The notes under the pieces: model-generated
Database searches by the model: none
Seen by the model: the letters and a program-made list of their open reading frames with translations, nothing else
What the model was told of the DNA's origin: nothing
Assembly: GCF_964340395.1 (NCBI RefSeq)
Contig: NC_135567.1
Span: forward strand, 4,657,399 to 4,721,398
Length of the DNA: 64,000 bases
Reading direction: 5' to 3'
Origin: Glandiceps talaboti
Lineage: Eukaryota; Hemichordata; Enteropneusta; Spengelidae
Part shown: positions 24,801-36,430 of the stretch, in pieces
Numbering within the stretch: position 1 is the first letter of the stretch
Layout: each line of letters starts with the position of its first letter
Program-made: the position numbers and the translations under genes

Positions 24801-25318
24801 GAGTACTTAGATGCAGTGTGTATATTACAGACACTATGATATCACACACCATAGAGTACTTAGATGCAGTGTATATATTACAGACACTATGATATCACAC
24901 ACCATAGAGTACTTAGATGCAGTGTGTATATTACAGACACTATGATATCACACACCATAGAGTACTTAGATGCAGTGTATATATTACAGACACTATGATA
25001 TCACACACCATAGAGTACTTGGATGCAGTGTATATATTACAGACACTTTGATATCACACACCATAGAGTACTTAGATGCAGTGTGTATATTACAGACACT
25101 ATGATATCACACACCATAGAGTACTTAGATGCAGTGTGTATATTACAGACACTATGATATCACACACCATAGAGTACTTATATGCAGTGTGTATATTACA
25201 GACACTATGATATCACACACCATAGCGTACTTAGATGCAGTGTGTATATTACAGACACTATGATATCACACATCATATAGTACCGTATACTTAGATGCAG
25301 TGTGTATATTACAGAGTA
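21894..25318. repeat. Satellite array, ~53-bp monomer, about 64 copies
   Basis: The monomer core is CATAGAGTACTTAGATGCAG, then TGTGTATATTACAGACAC and TATGATATCACACAC. Length is mostly 53 bp, with 51- and 55-bp variants. The left part (to about 23240) mixes several variants: a GCAATGTATATTACAGTCAC type, a GTGTGTATAGTACAGACAC type and a TGTGTGTATATTACAGTC type, in recurring order. The right part is much more uniform, with TATCACACAC and few short monomers. Open frames in the array are by-products because 53 is not a multiple of 3. The edges decay at both ends. Confidence 0.97.
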
Positions 25319-25553
25319 CCATAGTGATGAAATATTCCTTATTGTCCCCATCAATTCACTCTGACACTCAATCATGTATCCTCTCATAAATGAAATCTCT
25401 GTGGAAACTTAATTGTCCATAATACATATATTTCTTGCCAACACTGGTAACACATCAAAAAACAAATGTAGTATGGTAAGCATTTCCCAGTGAAAATTAA
25501 ATGGTCATGGGTTTTGGTCAAAATTCAAGATTGTATATTTTGGCTAATTCACG
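25319..25553. other. No recognised feature
   Basis: Short spacer to the right of the satellite. Confidence 0.5.
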
Positions 25554-25751
25554 TCAGTCTTGAAAAGAAATTGTATTCATGTTCCTGTTGACCTTGACTA
25601 TCACTGAAGTCATTCCTTCATCACATCCATGTGGGTTTGTGTCTTCTTTCTGAATATAAGCAGACATGGTATCATCCTTGATGTAGAATCTCGATGGATG
25701 TTTACTTATAGTTCCACAATGTCTTTTCTCATCCCTAGCTAAATGGTCTTC
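25554..25751 (-). CDS. Coding-like fragment ending at a stop, unrecognised
   Basis: A 65-residue minus-strand frame with no internal stop, running from EDHLARDEKRHC through RFYIKDDTMSAYIQKED and VIVKVNRNMNTISF to a TGA. The residue mix is protein-like. There is no ATG at the upstream edge and all three frames stop just beyond it, so it is either a truncated last exon with an unrecognised acceptor or a remnant. Function unknown. Confidence 0.3.
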   Translation of the reverse strand, partial: EDHLARDEKRHCGTISKHPSRFYIKDDTMSAYIQKEDTNPHGCDEGMTSVIVKVNRNMNTISFQD

Positions 25752-26069
25752 TCATTTTCTGTATTTAAAGAAGAACAAAAAATCAGGTTTTAGTTATCAG
25801 CATACATGCCTTGAATGGACTGTCTGGGTATTACAGTTTTGAGTTATGCAGTAAATATGGATTTTGAACTAAAAATATGGCCGTCATTTGGTCAAATTTG
25901 CATATATCGCAAAACAAAGTGAGTTGCATAATTATGTACCACATGATATGTGGTCACCTATATGAATGAAGCAGCATATTGCATGTCTGAGAAATGACAT
26001 ATTACGGATGAACAGGCAGAATGATGGATGAACAGATGGCGCCCATTCTCCCCATCAATTGCCTTAAGT

Positions 26070-26405
26070 CAATGTGATTTATCCCAATTAGTAAAGACTT
26101 TGTGGCCACTGTCTCCAATGAGGCTGATCAACAATGTGGTGAGATTCACTTTGGTGGTGCTGAATTGACCACAAGAGCACAGAAGAGCAAGTACATTCAT
26201 TGTGGTGACCATCATAATGCTGAATGACTTGAACATGAAAGAGTACATAAAAATAGTAATTGATAAATGTATTGATGACTTCATAATACCTGACACAACA
26301 ACAGAAAGAGTGACTACTGGTAATGGCTCTACCGAGCTTCATTTGAGTAGTATCAACCAACACCATGCATACTGTGTTTCTAGTCACATTGATGACCTAC
26401 ATTAA
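26070..26405 (+). pseudogene. Coding remnant, possibly OTU-protease-like, one frame break
   Basis: Two adjoining plus frames look coding. 26085-26225 gives KDFVATVSNEADQQCGEIHF ... KYIHCGDHH; 26202-26405 gives DLNMKEYIKIVIDKCIDDFI, then GNGSTELHLSSINQHHAYCV and a stop. The order 'MKEYI ... GxGSTELHLxS' faintly recalls the second half of OTU-type cysteine proteases found as host-like genes in mobile elements, but no catalytic Cys block (DGNC) is visible. Treat the family call as tentative. Confidence 0.3.
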
Positions 26406-27244
26406 AATGAAAGATGCTCAGTAAATAATGATGGTAACTATCTGAAACTATACATTTTCAGAAATGTGATTATGTATACATTTGTTCATGGTGTGTGTTT
26501 TTTTCATACTGACCCAAATTGAGTGTTTTGGGGGTGACAACACAATTTCATTAATTCTATTAATTAGTCAATGAAAAAGTGTAACTTGACAATAAACTAT
26601 AGAGACACGATGTTTCTGAGTGTTTTAGATTCTTCAGATGTAAAACATAAATTCAACAAAATTATATGCTTCTTACATGTCATGTTCCTTTTGAGACAAG
26701 ACAGTGAAAGAGAGGTATTATAAATCTAAACTCTTAAATCACAGTACTTCACTTTCACTTCATAATATTGTAAAAGACAGGAGGTGATAGGAACATGGAA
26801 CTTTGTTGAATTTATGTTCACATTCTGATGAATCTAAAACTTTCACATTATGACTCCACATTCTGATGTCAAATCACATTTTCTCATAGGATTTTTTATA
26901 GTTCACACCCAAAACATAACCGTTTATGGTGAATGTGAAAAAATTAACAGCACAACAGTAAAAGTCACATACGGTTATTATCATTAGTTATACATGTAAA
27001 AGACGTTACAGCATAGAACATCATGCATCCACTATGTCTTGACTTTGTACTTGGTTTATCCATCCATCGTGAAACACATAATGAAAAAAAAAACAAGCAA
27101 TCGGCCCACACATCTGATGCACTGAAATTGGAGTGAGTTGAAACTGGGTCGAGTTGAAATCTAAACTAATCTTTGACACATAAACGAGATTGTACAAACA
27201 GAAAACCGCCTAGTGGGAATAGTATGAAGGATTTTCAAGTTTCT
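26406..27244. other. No recognised feature
   Basis: AT-rich, with no supported gene or repeat. Confidence 0.4.
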
Positions 27245-27872
27245 CGACCAATGATACTTTTATTTTTCTGTATCCTAGACTAATCAGACGTCACCTTGAA
27301 TATGTTTATTCAGTTTGGACACCATATAAATCAAATCAAATCACAGACAAAAAGTCTTCTTACTTATCTTTGGTCAAATCAACACCATCGAATCAGTACA
27401 AAGAAGAGCTACAGAATTGATCCCAGGAATGAAAGATTTATCATAACTTGACAGACTAAAAGCCTTGAAGTTACCAAGTTTAACTTACAGATGTGTTCGC
27501 GGCGATAATTGAAGTTTATAAATACACACATGGTTTCTACAAAACTCAATCTCCCTCACTATTGTAGTGAACCCTTCAACTCGTGGTCACTCTTTCAAGT
27601 TTGCCGGTAATTTTTCACTTATAGAGTAAATTTTTCACTTATAGAGTCTTCCGACCTTGGAATAATTTGTCTGAAGATGTTGTGAATACACCGACCATTG
27701 ATTGTTTCAAATCAAGACTTCATAAATACTGGAAATCAGCACCATTTCAGTATAACTATACCATTGACCCATATTTCAGAAACTACAGCCGTGGAGACTT
27801 CACACTTGATTGACACTTACATCTCACCAAATGAAACTTTGTACAGGTCACTGACCTACATCAACAGTACCA
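27245..27872 (+). pseudogene. CR1/L2-like LINE 3' fragment
   Basis: Broken plus frames match the C-terminal part of CR1/L2-type reverse transcriptases: RRHLEYVYSVWTPY (about 27285), IESVQRRATELIPGM (about 27387), RLKALKLPSLTYRCVRGD (about 27452), and finally FQYNYTIDPYFRNYSRGDF (about 27746) before the stop. An ATG/GTG microsatellite follows immediately, consistent with the short tandem 3' tails of L2-like elements. It is 5'-truncated and inactive through frameshifts and stops. Confidence 0.7.
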
Positions 27873-27873
27873 A

Positions 27874-27915
<42 letters not shown>

Positions 27916-27951
27916 GTGGTGATGGTGGTGGTGGTGGTGGTGGTGATGATG
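27873..27951. repeat. (ATG)n/(GTG)n microsatellite at LINE tail
   Basis: ATG units, then GTG units, directly at the 3' end of the LINE fragment. Confidence 0.9.
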
Positions 27952-28730
27952 CATTGATCCATCACTGTATGATCTCTACATTGTAACAACTCAACCATTA
28001 CATTACTAGAGTGATATAACGGTAGTTGCATGAATAAAAGTTATTATATAACCTTATTTCTGATTTAGATAGTTATCTCATTCAGTGTTCAACATTGATA
28101 AATCTACTGCCAAATTTCTAACTTTGTTACATTACAAACATAAACAAGATATCACATATAAAGCCATAGTGACCAGCTTGGTTTCATTATCAAAATCAAA
28201 ATAAGCGAATTTCTAGGTGACACGCAAGTATCAATCAACACCATATCAAAACTGACGAAAAATTTGATTGGTCAATCTATGGTCTGCTGTCATATTCGGT
28301 TCTAAAATGACAATGTAGATTGATGATGAAACTATATGTAGTACCTATATAGGAAATTTGAGTTACATGTAATACACACGAAAAAAAACTTACCGCTACA
28401 GATTTATTTTCTCCACATTGTATTCTCGTCATCCATTGTTGATTGCTTCAACTCCAAATAAAGGCTGTGAAGTTGTATGTCAGCATTACCAGTTGTTGAA
28501 AGGTGAATGCTAGGCATATCTGACAACTCCATGGATGGCGGCTTTTAGGGGAGAACCATTTGATATGGGGGGGGGGGAGGAGGAAATAGGTATGGCAGCA
28601 ATTTTTGTCCCCATCACTGTGACAGCAATTTTTTTCTATTGTCAATCCTGCATTAAATTATTTTTCCAGATGCAGAAGCAATGAAATTTTTTTCTCGGTT
28701 ACCAATTTTGTAATGTGTGGTTCATAACTA
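27952..28730. other. No recognised feature
   Basis: AT-rich. Contains a 10-base G-run near 28567. No gene seen. Confidence 0.4.
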
Positions 28731-29352
28731 CACAGGGAACCTTGCACACCCTGTGACATTCACATGCCTAGGACAGGGGTGTGCACATAGCTGTACCAGC
28801 TCAGTTGAGCCACAGGGACTGTATCAGCTATGTGTACAATATCCATGTAACAACTCTGGCCAACACACTAGGTGTAAACATACCTAGATTTGTAACTGGT
28901 ATGCCAACATCAATGTAACATGGATGTGAAAAATAGCAATGCATCATAGGCTTTTACAACATCCATATACAAGAGCTTTTCCCCACAGCCATGTACCAGC
29001 TATTTTAGCATAGCTGTAATATAGGTATTTCCCACAGCCATGTACCATCTATTTGAGCAATGCTAGTCAGATATGAACAAACGGGTTGCTACTGTAACAG
29101 GGTATTATTCCGCCATAGCTGTTACATGTACACTGCATGTGCACAACTGTGTGCTAGATATGCAGTACTGGGATGTGCAAAACAGCCATGGCACAGAGGC
29201 GGTATTCCACATCCATTCAACAGGTTTATTTTTCACAACCATGTACCAGGTCTGTGGAAAAATATACCCTGTAACAGGGCCATGACGCACACAGCTGGTA
29301 TAGCTGTGCTCATCTTCCTAGCACTAGGATGTCCTAGGATGTTCCCTGTATA
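28731..29352. mobile_element. MITE-like dispersed repeat, copy 1
   Basis: Collinear with 36431-37124. The left end is CACAGGGAACCTTGCAC; the right end ends GGATGTTCCCTGT, an inverted form of it. The interior repeats ACAGCCATGTACCAGCTAT and AGCTGTAACAT motifs and small palindromes. Non-coding; open frames on both strands are by-products. Confidence 0.6.
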
Positions 29353-29663
29353 AACCTACATGTCACTGGTTCACAACTAACTTGTTCTGTGTAAGTAGCA
29401 ATAAGTAGCAGTTAACAATCCATGCTTCTATTTAAGATAGATAGATGGTAAAAAGAATCCACGAGGAGTTGACTAATCACTTGGCTAACTGAACTTTAAA
29501 CCAATTTATTATTACCAAACAAAATAATCAAGTTTGAACCAACCTTGGAAAATGCTTCCACAAAGTTGATCGAACAACCCACAGTTGGTTATATGGTAAA
29601 CGCAATGTCATACACTTATTTAATATTGATAGTGTTAGGAATCCCCTTCCCTTTATTACTAAC

Positions 29664-29702
29664 GGCCCTTTTCAGGGCCACCACATCCTCCAAAAAGAGA
29701 AC
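29664..29702 (+). promoter_or_regulatory. Histone-mRNA-type 3' stem-loop and downstream element
   Basis: GGCCCT-TTTC-AGGGCC (29664-29679) matches the histone 3' hairpin consensus GGYYCT-TTTH-AGRRCC exactly: 6-bp stem and 4-nt loop. It is flanked by AAC on the 5' side and ACCACA on the 3' side, as in real histone mRNAs. A purine-rich CCAAAAAGAGA (29690-29700) sits where the U7-pairing histone downstream element normally lies. No histone coding sequence precedes it; it ends the left pseudo-LTR of the Penelope-like element. The right pseudo-LTR has a decayed version (31204-31236). Confidence 0.7.
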
Positions 29703-29910
29703 TACCAAACCACTAAACTATAGTTTCAACAAATAAAATCTTGAGAATAATCTCCCAATATGGATAGAAGAAAATTTTCAAGACAAACACTCGAAACACA
29801 CTTTGAACACTTTGGTAAATTATAAATAAATCCAAGAGAAAATACAAACAATGGTTTTCCTCTAGTAGCCTCTGTTTGTAGATGTCTACAAACAAACATG
29901 TGTTTGTAGT

Positions 29911-30840
29911 ATGGACTCACCAAGTTCTCCAAAGATAGCTGACATCTCATTCCACAAACTTGGGTATCGCATTATTGAAACATACATGGATAAAATATCA
30001 CTTTGGACACGTTTCAGAGATGTCATATTCATGCTATTCAATGGCACACAAACCGAACTTAATATTTTGAGTGAAAAGATAAATGAAATGCACCCAACAT
30101 GAAAAGTTTCGTCGGTCAGCTCAGAAACAGAAGTGGTATGCCATGATTTGGTGATTTTCAAAGGTCATAGGTTCAAACAAACCAAAAAGTTGGATATCAA
30201 GACTCGTACCAAACTAGTGTAGTTCCTCCTATACAATATCAATCATAAGGGTTTATACAATGTGTGGTTATAGAAACCACATTCTGGTCATCCAGACTAC
30301 ACCAAACCAACTGACACTTTTCAGTACCTCCACAGACACCCAAACACATGTCACCCAAATTCAGGCTTTGATGGTTGTTATTAAATTGAAACAATGAGGT
30401 ATGAACGTGCAGTAACGAAGAAGATTTCCAAAACAAATTGAAATTCTTCATAAACAAATTGAGACAAGAGGATACAATAAATCAGAAGTGATTTGCTCGT
30501 TGGGTCCATTATGAGAATAGGGAGACATTTATAAAATCAGACACCAACTCAAGAGATTCCTCTAGTCTTCAAAACAACATATATAGTCCCAACATCAAAG
30601 CGTCTAAACTAAAAGGCGCATTAACAAAACATTGGGAACTGCTAGAAAATTATGTAACCTTGAACCAACTCTACCTGACCAAACCAATCATAGCACAGAA
30701 TAGAACAAAACAGAAATCTTAAAGACATACTTCTCACAACTAAACTGAAGTCTTCTGCCTCTAAAAGCAAGGCTGAAAATAGCCTTGCTGATCATAATGT
30801 GATTGAAATACTAGCATCTCTGCTTGAGGAACAATATTAA
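29911..30840 (+). pseudogene. Penelope-like reverse transcriptase, degenerate
   Basis: Successive plus-frame blocks follow the Penelope RT order. MDSPSSPKIADISFHKL is the GSP-S-ANI-like block. WTRFRDVIFMLFNG is the catalytic block, with Val where the family normally has the second Asp of the DD pair. Then comes VIFKGHRFKQTKKLDIKT, then, after a frame change, KPTDTFQYLHRHPNTCHP and a GTTEYERAV-like segment, and near 30600 KASKLKGALTKHWELLE. Stops, frame changes and the lost Asp mean it cannot be active. Confidence 0.7.
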
Positions 30841-30891
30841 ATTTTTAGCCAAACAAATGCGAGAATGCTGTCTTGTTGGACATAACTGCGA

Positions 30892-30926
30892 CTGATGAAG
30901 GACCCCAACAGCCGGTCCCAAACGTC
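30892..30926 (+). ncRNA. Hammerhead-like motif, degenerate
   Basis: CTGATGA (30892-30898), stem II GGACC/GGTCC (30900-30904 with 30914-30918), then CAAACGTC. Penelope-like elements are known to carry minimal hammerheads with a palindromic ACGU stem III ending in the cleavage triplet GUC, and this fits that layout. However, G12 is C here and an extra A precedes stem II, so cleavage is not expected. Confidence 0.4.
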
Positions 30927-31217
30927 TTAAAATAACGGTAAACTAGGTATCGACCAGGGGACTTATCGCCAATGTCTTCCCTGCTAACCTACCCTTATAC
31001 CAGGGTCAATAACCTTGACAAACCGGTCACTTGGCTAACTGAACTTTAAACCAATTTATCATACCAATTTAACAAAATAATCAGCTTTGGAAAATGCTTC
31101 CACTTATTAACAAACTTGAATTAACAACCCTGTGGTTATATGGTAAACGCAATGTCATAAACTTATTTAATATTGATGGTGTTCGGAGTCTCCTTCCTTT
31201 TCTTACCGCCCAAATTT

Positions 31218-32863
31218 AGCTGATTTCAGCACATCACAACAATATTTTTTTTACTTTCTGTCTGTTTGAACAATTTTTTTTCTCAAGCTATTATGGGATC
31301 AATTTGTTTTCCTCCACTTGCTGACAACTTTTGTACTCCCCCCCCCTCGAAATCAATTAATGGTTCACCCCTTAGGACCTCTGACTCTCACCGAATCAGC
31401 TTGCTTCCTCTATTTCGAACACCAATCTCGCAACCTGATTCGCTCGTCGAAATGGATTTAGTGAGAGGTCTTGGCGGCGACAGTAGAGAGCCCTCCATGA
31501 CGTTCTCAGGAGAGGGAACATATTGAATATGAGTGAGTGCTTCCGCGTCCTTCCGAGCTAGCAACGGATATCAATCGGTCGTCTACTCGTGCTCGCGCTT
31601 TGTTTTGAAATTGCGCCACCAACATCGATGTAAGGTAAAGCAGGAAGCTACGGTTCGGCACACGACCCAATGTTGTTCTACAGTGAGAAAGACTAGGTTG
31701 TCAGGAGATTCAAGTGTTTGTATTGATACTTTCGTTGAATCTGAAGATTATTACATCAAAGGGAGGTGGTGAACACTGAAAATACACATCATCAGTAAGC
31801 TTTATTGCAAAACTATACAGTCACGATCGTTCGCTCACCTTTCATGCACATACATTGCTTATGCGTACGTAATATACTAATGATACATCATTGTACATTA
31901 CACAATTTGTATCCCATATTGTTATTCGATTATAAATATCCATAATCATAGCTTTATTGTTCCATGATGCCGGTGACTGATGTAATTTGCACATAATTTG
32001 AAATTACAGGAGGCCAGACAGGTAACCTCTTTGTATATTTGAAATCCATGTTGTTAAAATTTGAACTTGCCTCACTGAACAACAGTAGTGTGTACTTGCA
32101 CTGGACAATAATGTAAAGAAGAAATGGAAAAACAAGTACTACAAAGAATAGTTTTTTTTTTAATATTCTCAGTTTAAAATGAATTAGTACATTTGATTAG
32201 ATATCTCCCCTTTGTTGTAAATTTTTCATTAGGACATAAAAATTGTTCAATATCAGTTCTGTACAATTAATTTCAATAGTATATTAAAGCTATAAAAATT
32301 TTGTTATTTATAATGTAATGTGAGGTAAAATATGAAATAAATTACTGACACTATTCAACATTGTTTTTACAATTCATTTGACAGTTCTTTGTTATTGCAT
32401 GTACAGGAAATTATTTGTAAGCAAAGAGAATGAATACAAGTTACAAGTGACTAAATCCAAGTCACAATTTGAAACTTCATATATTGTTACAATTCACCCC
32501 ACATTGACCTAGGATTACAAGTTAGGTGTTATTAAATACCAGTTGTCTGGCCTAGAACCAAAGAATAATCCTTTGTAATCCTCCTGATTCAACTGATAAG
32601 ATAAACACTGATGTATGACCTGGGGATTGAAACCCTTGCCTTTGATTACTAGTATTTAAAATCATTTCCTGTACATACTGTGTAACAGATGTTGATGATC
32701 AGATCACATTATATTTAGTGTTTTAGTTCTCTACTATTTATTGAGTAACAGACACTGACATGGTTTCCTCTTCTTTTCTTTTTTAACTACAACAAAACAC
32801 ATTCATATGACCGTTTTGAAAGTTCTTAGCTTTCTAGTACACTATTAAATCTATCAAATCTAT
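31218..32863. other. Spacer with a CpG-richer patch, otherwise unrecognised
   Basis: 31360-31770 has visibly more CpG and GC than its surroundings and contains open frames on the plus strand (31266-31526, 31533-31772) without a recognisable domain. It could be a promoter or first exon, but nothing proves it. The rest is AT-rich and featureless. Confidence 0.3.
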
Positions 32864-33990
32864 CAATGGTGTTGTAGCCCAACTGTACCATACAGTTTTA
32901 AAAATGTGTAATACACGGTGAGCCATTCGAGGTATAGGTGGTCATTTGTTGTCTATTAATCCCTGTTGTTATCTTTACAATATATGTGATCATTTGGATG
33001 TTGCTATGTGTGGTCTTGTTGCTAGGAACATTTGCATATATTTTAGAATGCTTATTCATTTGTCTATAATTCTTGTTATCTTTACAATATACGTGATTAT
33101 TTGACTGTTGCTATGGGCATGGTCTTGTTTGTAGGCAAATCTATATACATTTTTGAATGATTATTCAATTGTCTATTAATCCCTATTGTTATCTTTGCAT
33201 AATATTATCAATTTGCTGTTGCTATGGGTGTGGTCTTGTTGCTAGGCACATTTGCATACATTTCTGAATGTTTATTCAATTGTCTATTAATCCCTGTTGA
33301 TATCTTTGTGAAATACACTACTGTTTGGCTGTTGTTATGGGCGTGGTCATGGTTGCTATGGATATTTGCATACTTTTTCGAATGTTTACTCACGTACCTA
33401 CCAGATGGTGTTGTTATTTGATCAAAATATAGTGCCATTTGGTTGTTGTTAAGGGCGTGGTCATGGTTGCTAGTGCCAATTGTGTCAAAATATTTTGAGG
33501 AAAACCTGCAGAATAACACTTCTAGAAATATCTCACCAAGTTTCAGTCTCATTGACCAAGTACTTTTTGAGATATAAATTTTTGACCAAAATTCACATTT
33601 TTACACCTAATTTGCATATTGCTAATGAGAACATTACATGGTTAATATTTCTTCATCTATACACCAACAGATGCGTCCGTGTTAAATTAAATTGGAATTA
33701 TAGGTTTTTGACCAAAAAGACACATTTTTAGCCCTAATTTGAATATTTCTGAGGAATCATCATGTCATAAACAAATCTTAGCGATGTAATAAAGTGGTTA
33801 GTGATTTCATATGATGTCTCACTATAAAACACATTTTACACAGAAAGTTGGTAATGTATTGTACTTTTATACCATAGTCACCATGTTATAAAAAAATTTA
33901 CTGTTATGAAAATTACACAAAATCTCAGAAAAATAATGACTGGAAAATGTGCACACATATACACACACATACACACACACAGAGAAATTT
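32864..33990 (+). mobile_element. Helitron-like element with ~110-bp tandem repeats
   Basis: The 5' signature GTTGTAGCCCAACTGTACC is followed by about five TGTTGCTATGGG(C/T)GTGG/TTGCTAGGCA units. Then comes a second repeat type with TTTTGACCAAAA..CACATTTTTA..CCTAATTTGCATAT, and finally an AC-rich tract near 33960-33985. No 3' hairpin-CTAA end is visible, so the right edge is uncertain. Confidence 0.6.
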
Positions 33991-35690
33991 TGAGGTTGGC
34001 TATAAATAATACCAGTGTCTTACAGCTTTAACCCTGGAAAATTTTAATAATGAATGAATATAGGGATCTAAAATAATTTTGAGGCAATTCGAATTTCAAT
34101 TTTCTAACAAATTTACCAAAAACACTGTCCATAAGCTTATTTGTCAACAACATTCAACTTGTAGTAGACATAACATCGTCTAATATTTAAATTTACGGAG
34201 TGTCTTGTGACCTGCGCCTGTCAGCAGACTCGGCCATTTTTTTCATCATTCCATTGTATTAATAAACCAACTTTTCTTTCTCTACAGATTTATAACTCTA
34301 ATCTCAATCTTTGCACATCGATTTTTTTCAATCACAGTTTTTGATTAGTTTTCTCAGAAAATCTAAAGTTGTTTCAATCAAACTAAATATGACTGCAGTT
34401 TCAAGTTGCGTATATCCACACATACACATCACGTTTAGACGAAATCTCAGGATACGTGAGACATCGCAATAGTTTGTGACGTCACCACCCACCATTTTTG
34501 AAATTACGCGTTTTCATCGTCGTGCTATGTACGATGTCAAACTACTAAGTAAAAGTGTTTTCAGAGTAAAATTGAACAGAAAACTAATGATCGGACACAA
34601 CGTCAACACTTTATAAAAAGGTATATGCAGCTGTTATATTTTTTTGACGACGCTGAAGAATGCTAGTCGAAAGTTTGCAGCATCGTGTTTGCCCTGTAAT
34701 TCACACGTACTGTACATGTGGATATCAATGTGTATAGCGTCAGCTGTTGTCAGTTCACACTTCGACTTTATAAATAGTCGAGTATTTGTCATTATTGTAA
34801 TTAATGGTCGTCTACATTGTTCTTTTCCAAAGACACTTTAATACTTCATTATCTTTTAAATCAATGCGACCATGTGGGCAGAAAATGAAAGTACAATTAT
34901 TAAAGTGAGTGTGGGGGGTCGATGGTAACCAAATTGTGACACTAGCGACCGGTGCCAACCGGCGTCGGCAGATCCCTGCATATTATCTGAAAACATCAAA
35001 CTTTTATAGTGGGTCTGAAGTGTGATTTTAGTGAGTACCCACGTTGCTTGCTGCTTGTTGTGGAAAATCGCCCGGTCAGACGAAGCAAGCTTCAACTTCT
35101 GGGTCAAATCAGTCGTTTTCTACCGAAAATTCTTGAACGGTCTGGACCATTACACAACGATCCTACTAAATTTACTTGCCATGGTTATTTAAAACACATA
35201 AAAATCCATCTTTTTGTGAAATTTGTAAACTTTCCGGTCCGTATTGAGGAAACTATGACTCGAGCGAAGGCCGGGTCAAAATTTCAAGGCCTCAAATATG
35301 TGTCCCGAATTCGTCGGAAAATCGGTATTCTGAAATGTAATGCCAAAATTCATTTTGTTGGCATGAAAGAAGAGATGTCAGTTGAGGTTTAGGCGTTTTT
35401 AGTATCTAAAATGGGGGACTCTAGTGAAAGTTACGGCGAGTTGAAAATACCAAAAAATAAGGCCCGTGAGCAGCCATTCAAAGTGTAACAGTAGCTATAT
35501 GGAGGATAGATTGTATGCAAAAGAGGATGTTGCGGACTGGCTGATTATGTAGAAGGGGTGCCGAATTTGGATTTGCAACCCTGTTTCGAACAAACACTTG
35601 TCATTAGTGTCTTTTGAAAAGTGGCAGTTTACTTAAAGTCTCGTCGACTGATTTCCAATATGGCGTCGGTCACAATGCTCATTAACATAC
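33991..35690. other. No recognised feature
   Basis: Contains a CRE-like palindrome TGACGTCA at about 34478 and a 127-residue plus frame at 35009-35392 (rich in basic residues, no domain recognised). I see no splice or promoter context that would support a gene. Confidence 0.35.
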
Positions 35691-35699
35691 TAATTTTTT

Positions 35700-36099
35700 T
35701 TGTTAAATTACAAGAAAAAAATCATAAAAAATATAAATGAAGATGTGCTGACTTGAAATTAACAAATCTGAGTAAGCTACCCCCCTGCGCATCAACACAC
35801 CAGATATCAAAGCAATCTGACAGGTAGTATTTGAGGAGATGATGAAAATGTCATTTTTTGAGAAAAAAAATCATAAAAAATTGAAAATAGCACAGATCAA
35901 CTTGGCATGAACAAATCTGAATAGCCTCCCCCAAGGGAACATGCACACCAAATATCGAAGAATTCTGACTGTCACTTTCGGAGAAGATGATGAAAATATA
36001 AATATTTGACGGACACCAATGATTCCACCTATACTCTATACCTTAATACACACCTATACCTAAAGCTACGCTTTCAGCTTTCGCTGACAGCGGAGCTAA
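35700..36099 (+). mobile_element. HINE-like element with two ~150-bp repeats and terminal hairpin
   Basis: Two tandem ~150-bp units share AAAAAAATCATAAAAAAT, AACAAATCTGA(A/G)TA and GAAGATGATGAAAAT. The right end is a hairpin, AGCTACGC/GCGGAGCT with inner TCAGC/GCTGA (36064-36097), ending in CTAA (36096-36099). The terminal hairpin plus CTAA is of Helitron/Helentron type. The left edge is uncertain. Confidence 0.5.
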
Positions 36100-36430
36100 A
36101 AAGACAAGTTATAACGATTTGGGAAGGGTCAAAACAGGTGTATATATTATATTCAAGCCATAGATATATGTGTTGGTGTATATTTGGCAATACATAGGTC
36201 ATTTTAACACCTTGTGTATATCATTAATGAAACCATAACAACAACAAATAATAGCAAAGACATAAAACACAACATGTATCTCATATTATCTTAATTAAGC
36301 CCATTTTTTAGTACAGGCAAAGTCAGAGAGGCCAAGCCAAAATGATTTGGTCTCATGCCATTTTGTTATTTGTGTGATTTTTTAAAACCAAATTTACTGT
36401 GCAGCTATAGTTTAATTTACCTAACAGCAT
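36100..36430. other. No recognised feature
   Basis: AT-rich spacer. Confidence 0.5.

Larger units (their letters stand above)
29478..31217 (+). mobile_element. Penelope-like retroelement remnant with flanking direct repeats
   Basis: A ~190-bp direct repeat starting CACTTGGCTAACTGAAC occurs at 29478-29665 and again at 31028-31217. It flanks RT-like coding remnants (29911-30840), which is the pseudo-LTR layout known for Penelope-like elements. No GIY-YIG endonuclease is recognisable downstream of the RT, so the element is internally deleted or of an endonuclease-less type. A hammerhead-like motif lies just upstream of the right repeat, and a histone-type 3' hairpin lies at the end of the left repeat (separate entries). 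Confidence 0.65.

Noticed and set aside
35009-35392. 127-residue plus-strand frame
   Set aside because: No recognisable domain, splice or promoter context; the composition does not clearly separate it from chance.
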